64,000 nt of DNA, from positions 248,001 to 312,000 of the forward strand of contig JAVJAP010000141.1 in NCBI GenBank assembly GCA_034770075.1. Direction: 5' to 3'. The notes beneath the pieces were generated by a model that saw only the letters and a list, made by a program, of their open reading frames with translations, was not told where the DNA came from and did no database searches. This DNA comes from Aralia elata (taxonomy: Eukaryota > Streptophyta > Magnoliopsida > Apiales > Araliaceae). Shown piece after piece: positions 58,554 through 64,000 of this stretch. The translations under genes were made by a program, and so were the position numbers. Positions within the stretch are counted from its first letter, which is position 1, and every line of letters starts with the position of its first letter.

Positions 58554-59531
58554 CTACAGGCGGCGCATCTCGCGCTCATGTCCACTGACTCCCCTCTGCT
58601 GCACTGGCGGGGCAGGCACATCCTCCTCACTTACCTCCTCCTCTACATCAGCCAAAATAAAACCCAACCCACTAGGGCGGGACTCTCCACCGCGCCATAC
58701 ATTGTACTTTCTGATCGTGGCGCTGTCAATGTCCCGCATGGGCAACTGGAGGGTCTCCTCGCCCCATTCCACGTTCGCTGCTAGACATAGGTGTGTGATA
58801 ATCGAGGCGTGTGGAATAGCACCGGAGGTGACGGCACGCATGAAACGAAGCATGGACTGGTGAATGATATATCCCAAGTCAATGCTCCCTCCACGCAGAA
58901 TGCGGTGCAAGAGAACCGCCCGGTCCCGTGTCACATCCTGGTGATGGGTGGTCGGCAAGATGCTCGCGCAAATGAAAGCGTACCACGCCTTGGCATATCT
59001 GTTCAGCGCTGTTTGAGGAAATTGAACCTTCAGAGTGGTGCCTGGCTGAGTCCTCCACTGAGTGCCCGGCTGGCACATCTCCCGTACTAAAGCGTCGAGG
59101 TCAGTCTCGAAACTCTCATGCTCCACCCAGTTGGTGGCCTCAGCAGTAGTGGACGGCAGGCGGAAAAGTTCATTGATAGCCTGCGCAGTGTAGGAGACCT
59201 GCCTTCCCCGCACGAAGGAAATCCCATTATGTGTTTCCCGGGTGTTGGCATAGAATTCCCGAACAATGGCCATCGGGGCTGACTTAGGTGTCTCAATAAA
59301 AAGTAACCAGCCCAAACGCCGGATTTGGTCAAGAATACGCCCATCTTGTGCCTTGGGCTTCAAACCCCTCTCTGGTATGAAGGATTTAACGCTTAGAACT
59401 TCCCAGTAGTAATGCTGAGCAGAGAGATTGACAAACTTGGTGGCATCCAGAGTGTTGATGCCACCACCCGCAGAATCGGAACCACTGCTGCTAGAAGAGG
59501 AAGGCTGGGGTATGCGTGCACGCTTCGGCAT
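58554..59531 (-). CDS. Accessory ORF of Athila J (putative plant transposon protein domain)
   Basis: An intact 325-codon frame from ATG 59531, after a Ser-rich start (MPKRARIPQPSSSSSSG). Motifs in order are ERGLKPKAQDG (about 55), REFYANTRETHNG (about 92), SFVRGRQVSYTAQAINELF (about 105), a middle with RYAKAWYAFICASILP, an acidic EEEVSEEDVPAP tail, and TAG. The REFYAN...VRG signature is that of the plant transposon protein domain often found downstream of Athila pol, in the env position. No signal peptide or membrane segment is seen, so it is not an obvious envelope. It is the only long undamaged frame in J. A TATA box and pyrimidine-rich leader upstream suggest its own promoter. Biochemical role unknown. 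Confidence 0.72.
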   Translation of the reverse strand: MPKRARIPQPSSSSSSGSDSAGGGINTLDATKFVNLSAQHYYWEVLSVKSFIPERGLKPKAQDGRILDQIRRLGWLLFIETPKSAPMAIVREFYANTRETHNGISFVRGRQVSYTAQAINELFRLPSTTAEATNWVEHESFETDLDALVREMCQPGTQWRTQPGTTLKVQFPQTALNRYAKAWYAFICASILPTTHHQDVTRDRAVLLHRILRGGSIDLGYIIHQSMLRFMRAVTSGAIPHASIITHLCLAANVEWGEETLQLPMRDIDSATIRKYNVWRGGESRPSGLGFILADVEEEVSEEDVPAPPVQQRGVSGHEREMRRL

Positions 59532-59700
59532 GGTTGAATGTGATTAGGGTTTAGTGGAGGATGGTATATAACTAGGGTTTAGTGAGAATGGCTAGGGATG
59601 AGAGGAGAGGATGGGCTCTGCTGCTAGAGAGTGTGTTAGGTTTAGGGTTTATGATTTGCGATGTGACATGACTGATGGGGACTGCCCTTATATAAAAAAA
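59532..59700 (-). promoter_or_regulatory. Possible internal promoter and leader of the J accessory ORF
   Basis: In minus sense TTATATAAGGGCAG lies near 59695-59682, about 150 bp before the ATG. The leader between them is rich in C/T and contains three AAACCCTA telobox-like motifs (near 59552, 59571, 59644), as in many plant housekeeping leaders. Confidence 0.45.
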
Positions 59701-59709
59701 AATTTCGCG

Positions 59710-59930
59710 AGGGACGCAGCTGCGCCCTAGTTGAACTGGGTATGAGGCGTAGCTGCGCTGGATCCCAGATTTGGCTCAGGCAGACACCGGCGCAGCTACG
59801 CTACTGATGAACTGATGGGGGGCGCAGCTGCGCCGAGGCTCAGATTTTTGCATGCTGTTAGAGCATGGCGCAGCTGCGCAACTGATTGGCTTGAGGTGCG
59901 GCGCAGCTGCGCCGGCCTTCCGACTCCCTG
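59710..59930. repeat. CAGCTG-centred palindromes upstream of the J ORF
   Basis: Five or six copies of GGCGCAGCTGCGCC or one-base variants at about 59714, 59746, 59789, 59820, 59867 and 59899. The motif matches that in the J LTR, though this is the internal region. Confidence 0.88.
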
Positions 59931-60257
59931 GATGAAAATTTTGATTCCTCTATTTTTATTTTTATTTTTATTTTTTTTTTGAAACACACTTGACACACAT
60001 TAGAATTTCAGGTGAAAAACTCAATTCTTATAAATATCCAACACATCTCAAAAGAAACAAGATCTCAATTCAAATTAGTAAACTTACGAACATTGCATAC
60101 GTAATGCAACGAACTATGCACTCCCAAACTTAAATTCTGCTTAAGTCATACGGTTGAAGGCGCGATTTGTACTCCTAAAAAGTAAACAAAAGTATTAAAA
60201 TGAAACCATGCAAACTGAATTAAAATCACATACTAATAAAAAGTAATGAAAGTAATT

Positions 60258-60306
60258 TCGGGTTGCCTCCCGAGAAGCGCTTGGTTTAAAGTCGGTTAGC
60301 TCGACT
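60258..60306 (-). other. Conserved post-stop two-hairpin cassette (Athila J copy)
   Basis: In minus sense AGTCG/CGACT (60306-60290) comes about 12 bases after the integrase stop. AAGCGCTT and TCGGG/CCCGA around AGGCAA (60273-60258) follow. Confidence 0.72.
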
Positions 60307-60318
60307 CTCCATTGTTGC

Positions 60319-60779
60319 TCAACTCATGGCTAGGATAACTGAGGATTCCTGACGATCGACATCGCCTCCCCAATAGTGCTTCAGTCTTTGGCCGTTAACC
60401 TTGAATGGTTGCGCACTGTCCTTTCCAACAATTTTGACGGCTCCATGTGGGAATACAGCTGTGATGGTAAAGGGACCCGACCATCGGGATTTGAGCTTTC
60501 CCGGGAATAACTTGAGCCTGGAATTGAATAGCAAGACCGCATGGCCAGGTTCAAATTTCCTCTCGATGATTTTTCTGTCGTGCCATCTCTTTACCTTCTC
60601 CTTGTAGAGTTTAGAATTCTCATAGGCTTGCAATCGAAATTCATCAAGTTCATTTAGCTGCAGAAGTCTCCGCTCTCCCGCTACAGTCGGGTCAAAATTC
60701 AACTTTTTGATCGCCCAATAGGCTTTGTGCTCTAACTCAACCGGTAGATGGCAGGCTTTTCCATAGACCACATGGTAAG
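60319..60779 (-). pseudogene. Integrase C-terminus of Athila J (cut by K)
   Basis: Reads YHVVYGKACHLPVELEHKAYWA through LQLNELDEFRL, KRWHDRKI and LLFNSRLKLFPGKLKSRWSGPF to TGA at 60319-60321. This is the end of the integrase core plus the GPY/F-like C-terminal domain of Athila. The frame itself has no stop; it is broken only by K at 60780. Confidence 0.9.
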
Positions 60780-62706
60780 TGATGAGTGTGTTTTATACAC
60801 ACAATTTGGGTACTTTTGGCCTTGATAATTTGTAAGTCTTTGGGTATTTTATGTGATTTTATTGTATTTTTATCTTATTTTTAGATATTGTTGTTTTAGA
60901 TTTCTTTTACGTGTTTCTATTGATTTTGTGTATTTTTATTGTGTTTTGTAGGAATTGAAATAAAAATCGTCAGATCTTTGTTTTGTAATGACATAAGGCC
61001 CGTGTTTGGTAATCTGTGGTTGGCATGTTTTATTTTGAAAATTAGTGTTTGGCGATGCTCGGTATGAAAGTTGATGACATTTGTGCTTTGGGTGTGCACG
61101 GCGTCGACCAAGTCGCAAGAGTGCTGACATTGGCACCAGCTACAGCAGACCAGCGGGGCCTCGCCACAAACCAGCGAGGCCTTGCCAAGGCATACAGGGA
61201 GTTCCAGCAGACCAGCGGGGCCTCGCCACAAACCAGCGAGGCCTTGCCAAGGCATCCAGCGGGGCCTCGCCACAAACCAGCGAGGCCTTGCCAGAGCATA
61301 CAGGGAGTTGTAATAGGCCAGCGGGGCCTCGCCACAAACCAGCGGGGCCTCGCCAATCTGCTGAGTGCGATTCCAGCTGGCTTGTTAGTGCGATTTGAGC
61401 GGATTTTTGACCAAATATCTGATGCTTGGCTAGGGTTTTGGTAGAGGCACTATATAAGATCTCATTGGGGCTTCATATATGCTATCTAGGGATTGGGAGG
61501 CTACACTAAAACACCAATTTGAGAGCAAAAGTGCTGCAATACAAGGAAAAACTCAGCACAAGCCAAAGAACCAAGAAGGAAGGGATTGTCAAGGCATATC
61601 TAGACCTTGGGAGGCTGCACATACATCATCAAGAAGAGCTTGAGGGCTACAAATCAAGAAAATTCCAGCAACAAGCTCAGGAGCAAAAAGAGAAAAGAAT
61701 GCCAAAGGAAGAGGAAAAGCTAGAGATTGTCATCAACCAAGCAAACAACATATGAATATCTTCTAAATGGGTTTTATCATCTCTTTCTTTCCTTTGAATT
61801 TGTAATTCTAATTTATGATGAACACCATGTGTTTGATGTTTTGCTTAGCTACCATGAACTAGACCTTAATTTCTAAGATTTCAATGGAACCCAACACATA
61901 GTTTGAATTGATTTCTCTCTCTTTGTTATTAATTACTCATTTGTGAATTGTATGTCATAATTTATGCTTCATATATTAATTGCCTAGCTAGTAATTACCG
62001 TGGGAACCTATATGAACTTGACAAACGGATTATAGTGCTTAGACCTTGTTATGATATCATGCGAAAGTTAAAGATTGTTGTGGGTTATTAATTGAGATTT
62101 AGTGACATGTGTCTTGTTGATTATCCTCAATGATAGGTAACTTGATAGTATTTAGGATAGATATATACCTAGATACCGTGTGCAACCAATGGAGAATCTA
62201 TTCTTAATGACTTCCTATGTGAAAATTGGTAATTGAAAGGACGTTTAATGAGATTTAGTGACACGTGTCTTGTTATTGTTCTTGAAATTGGTCTCTTAAT
62301 AGTGTGTAGGATAGACATATACCTACATGCCGCATTAGGAAGATTCGAATTTGACCATCGACAGAGGCTTATAAGTAGCTTTGATTTCTCGGTTGACATT
62401 TCTATGTTGTTAATTAGTTCAAATGAGAGAGTTAGGATATTCAAATGAAGTGTTGGGGGAAATTGAAATCTTAGACTTGTTAATATTAGATTTCATTGTT
62501 TTAACGCTTTCCATAGATCTTAATTATTACCAAACAACAAAAAAAACTCAAATCATCATTTGTCTAAATTAAATCGAGACGATATATAGTTGGTACTTGG
62601 GATACACTAGAACAATTCCCTGTGGGTTCGACAACTCTCTTATCACTTTATTACTTGTTGACCGCGTATACTTGCGCGTATTTATCGGTTGCGAAATCGA
62701 CCAACA
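60780..62706 (+). mobile_element. 5' LTR of element K (1.9 kb)
   Basis: Starts TGATGAGTG, with GTGTGT/ACACAC arms around TTTAT at 60786-60802. A candidate TATA (CTATATAAGATC) lies near 61450, giving a start near 61482. A GC-rich array sits at 61153-61362. The frame 61519-61755 lies just downstream of the presumed start; its Lys/Glu/Gln-rich product has no recognised domain. Confidence 0.87.
61153..61362. repeat. GC-rich array in LTR K
   Basis: Eight copies of AGCGGGGCCTCGCC or AGCGAGGCCTTGCC, alternating and separated by ACAAACC or CATACAGGGAGTT-type spacers. Each core is close to a GCGAGGCCTCGC palindrome. The D LTRs carry a different GC-rich array at the equivalent place. Confidence 0.9.
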
Positions 62707-62712
62707 AGTTTT

Positions 62713-62730
62713 TGGCGCCGTTGCCGGGGA
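62713..62730 (+). other. Primer binding site of element K (tRNA-Asp)
   Basis: TGGCGCCGTTGCCGGGGA, 6 bases after the LTR, identical to that of D. Confidence 0.94.
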
Positions 62731-62843
62731 ATTGTTCTTCTAGTGTTTTCCAATATTAATGACAATCGAATTGGTTTTAATTTAGACTTGTAAATAATTT
62801 TCTTATTATTTATTTTGTTTTGTTTTGATTTTGTTTTCAGTTA

Positions 62844-63902
62844 ATGGATGAGCATAACTATCAATGGAATTATGAAGGGACGACGCAACCAAGTTCGTCA
62901 AAACTTCTTGAGCAATTGCAAGAACAAGTTGCAACGCTTTCAAGGGCTGTTAACACTCTTAAAGGCCAGTCCACTCAAAATGCCTACAGTCAGAATCAAG
63001 CTGACTACTACCCAAACTACTATCAACCGGGTTGGCAAGATCATCCAAGCTTTTCTTGGGACAACAGTCAAGATCAATGCTTTGATCCAAGTCTCTCATA
63101 CCATTCAGAATTTTTATTCCAACCTCCACCACACCATGAGGATACATCTAATGTGGAGGAGATTCTTCCCTTGTTCATTGAGAAACAAGAGTTGTTACGA
63201 AGCGTCGAGAACCAAATGGCACAACTTCTCGAGGCAGTGCTTATTCACCCGCAAAGCACCTTACCTTGTATTACACAGATTAACCCTATAGAGGAAGGTG
63301 AAGAGCAATGTTTGGTGAATTCGCATGGTTGTGACAAAGCGGAAAGAAGGAGGGAGGAGCTCATGGCTCATATCTCTCAAAATGAGGTTAGGTTGGCAAA
63401 TATACAAGCTTCAGTGCAGAGCATCATGAACTATGTTGCCAATTCTTACATTATTCACCCGCAAAGCTCCTTATCTAGCGATACAGAGATCAACCCCATA
63501 GAGGAAGGTGATGAGGAGTGCTTGGTGGATGATCAAGGAAATGGCGCGGAGACGCACGAAGCTATTAGTGAAAATTTTGAGAGTGAACGTCCTATTGTGG
63601 ATGATGATTCTGAGGTTGATGAGACGAGGAGCATGAATGGGGATCATGAAAAGGAAATTAAAGACCAAGAAGTCACATTCGAGGTTTTTAAACCCATCGA
63701 ACACCCATTGGTTCATGAAGAAGATCTTCATATCGATCTTGACACAAGTGCAATAATTGATGATGCGGATGAGGAAAGCTTCTTCTTGCCATCGGATGAT
63801 ACGAAGTTTGAGGGTCACCAATCCGGCATGCATGCCATCCAAATCAAAGAAATAACAGCGAGGCGGCATGCTATGGTCATTTTCGCGATTGAGCCAGATT
63901 GA
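62844..63902 (+). CDS. gag-derived ORF of element K
   Basis: An intact 352-codon frame 113 bases after the primer site. It starts MDEHNYQWNYEG, parallel to MANYNYQW of D and to the middle of Athila gag. It has QEQVATLSRAVNTL (short coiled coil), VENQMAQLLEA, and a duplicated block HPQSTLPCITQINPIEEGEE / HPQSSLSSDTEINPIEEGDE (about residues 133 and 213). The CCHC-like knuckle present in D is missing. The C-terminal half is very acidic, and the protein ends EITARRHAMVIFAIEPD, nearly the same as D. No catalytic domain is present. Probably a structural or RNA-binding remnant; function not established. Confidence 0.78.
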   Translation: MDEHNYQWNYEGTTQPSSSKLLEQLQEQVATLSRAVNTLKGQSTQNAYSQNQADYYPNYYQPGWQDHPSFSWDNSQDQCFDPSLSYHSEFLFQPPPHHEDTSNVEEILPLFIEKQELLRSVENQMAQLLEAVLIHPQSTLPCITQINPIEEGEEQCLVNSHGCDKAERRREELMAHISQNEVRLANIQASVQSIMNYVANSYIIHPQSSLSSDTEINPIEEGDEECLVDDQGNGAETHEAISENFESERPIVDDDSEVDETRSMNGDHEKEIKDQEVTFEVFKPIEHPLVHEEDLHIDLDTSAIIDDADEESFFLPSDDTKFEGHQSGMHAIQIKEITARRHAMVIFAIEPD

Positions 63903-63915
63903 TAGGAAATAAAGG

Positions 63916-63963
63916 AGTCGGGCTAACGACTATAAATCAAGCGCTTCTTGGGAGGCAACCCAA
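63916..63963 (+). other. Conserved post-stop two-hairpin cassette (element K copy)
   Basis: AGTCG/CGACT stem (63916-63920, 63927-63931), palindrome AAGCGCTT (63939-63946), and TTGGG/CCCAA stem around AGGCAA (63948-63963). It starts 14 bases after the ORF stop. Confidence 0.74.
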
Positions 63964-64000
63964 GTTCATTGTTTTGCTTTTGATTTTATTTGATTGCTTG

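Larger units (their letters stand above)
55624..60779 (-). mobile_element. Element J: 3' part of an Athila-type Ty3 element
   Basis: In minus sense: integrase C-terminus, conserved post-stop cassette, accessory ORF, 3' region, polypurine tract and 3' LTR (57240 to 55624). The integrase wording (VYGKACHLPVE, FNSRLKLFPGKLKSRW) is diagnostic of Athila. It is inserted in gag of H (GAGCA) and is itself cut by K at 60780 (target duplication GTAAG, 60775-60779), so the rest lies beyond the window. Confidence 0.9.
60780..64000 (+). mobile_element. Element K: plus-strand Athila-type relative of D, runs off the window
   Basis: LTR (60780-62706), tRNA-Asp primer site, gag-derived ORF and the conserved post-stop cassette are in the same order as D. 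The LTR ends TGATGAGTGTGTTTTA and CGACCAACA match D, so the two belong to one family. GTAAG at 60775-60779 is the left copy of the expected target duplication. Whether K has pol cannot be seen, but the cassette directly after the ORF, where D has it, suggests it does not. Confidence 0.88.

Noticed and set aside
61519..61755. 78-codon Lys/Glu/Gln-rich frame in LTR K
   Set aside because: It begins after a plausible transcription start, but no counterpart was identified at the same place in D LTRs and it has no recognised domain.

Overview
The window looks like heterochromatic, repeat-packed nuclear DNA from a flowering plant. I found no intact host gene, rRNA, tRNA or CRISPR array. Nearly every base belongs to LTR retrotransposons of plant-specific lineages: Tekay-type chromoviruses (tRNA-iMet primer site, chromodomain), Tat/Retand/Ogre-type Ty3 elements (archaeal-type RNase H, antisense ORF, tandem repeats), Athila-type Ty3 elements (tRNA-Asp primer site), and a SIRE-like Ty1/copia element. 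The species cannot be named from the sequence.

Layout. 1-10690 is the 3' part of a plus-strand Tekay element (A). Its integrase is split by a 2.9-kb solo LTR (3184-6074, TSD ACAGA), and its 3.7-kb 3' LTR ends at 10690. A sits in the gag of a minus-strand Tekay element B (gag 10691-11412, 5' LTR 11650-15034). B sits in the gag of a third minus-strand element C (15035-15499, continuing 23883-25801). C was also hit by a complete non-autonomous Athila-type element D (15769-23882, TSD TATTC). A truncated solo LTR (L, 25802-~27690) leads to the 3' half of a SIRE-like element E (~27690-35767) whose accessory ORF is split by another solo LTR (M, 29354-31223). Decayed Tekay sequence (F, G) runs to about 40300. 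A short Athila LTR fragment and the 3' end of one Retand-like element (I) follow, then about 2.7 kb of unassigned DNA (42327-45021). A nearly complete minus-strand Retand/Ogre-like element H covers 45022-55623. Its gag is cut by a minus-strand Athila element J (55624-60779), whose integrase is cut by K (60780 to the end), a plus-strand relative of D.

How the parts work together. In H, gag-pro and pol are separated by a 173-bp candidate intron whose removal joins the frames exactly, and the gag-pro stop codon overlaps the 5' splice site. H also carries a plus-strand (antisense) ORF with a plant-mobile-domain-like fold and a 35/105-bp tandem repeat next to its 3' LTR. D and K are deletion derivatives of Athila that keep LTRs, primer site, a gag-derived ORF and the 3' control region.

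Less expected signals: (1) four divergent Tekay-type LTRs share a splice-acceptor-like site followed by a short Lys-rich reading frame and a stop; (2) three Athila-type elements share a two-hairpin cassette just after the terminal stop codon, with compensatory base changes; (3) several unrelated LTRs contain tandem arrays of small hairpin monomers or GC-rich palindromes; (4) hairpins span or abut the polypurine tract in both Retand-like and Athila-like elements. All identities and hairpins were read by eye; no alignment, folding or database search was run.
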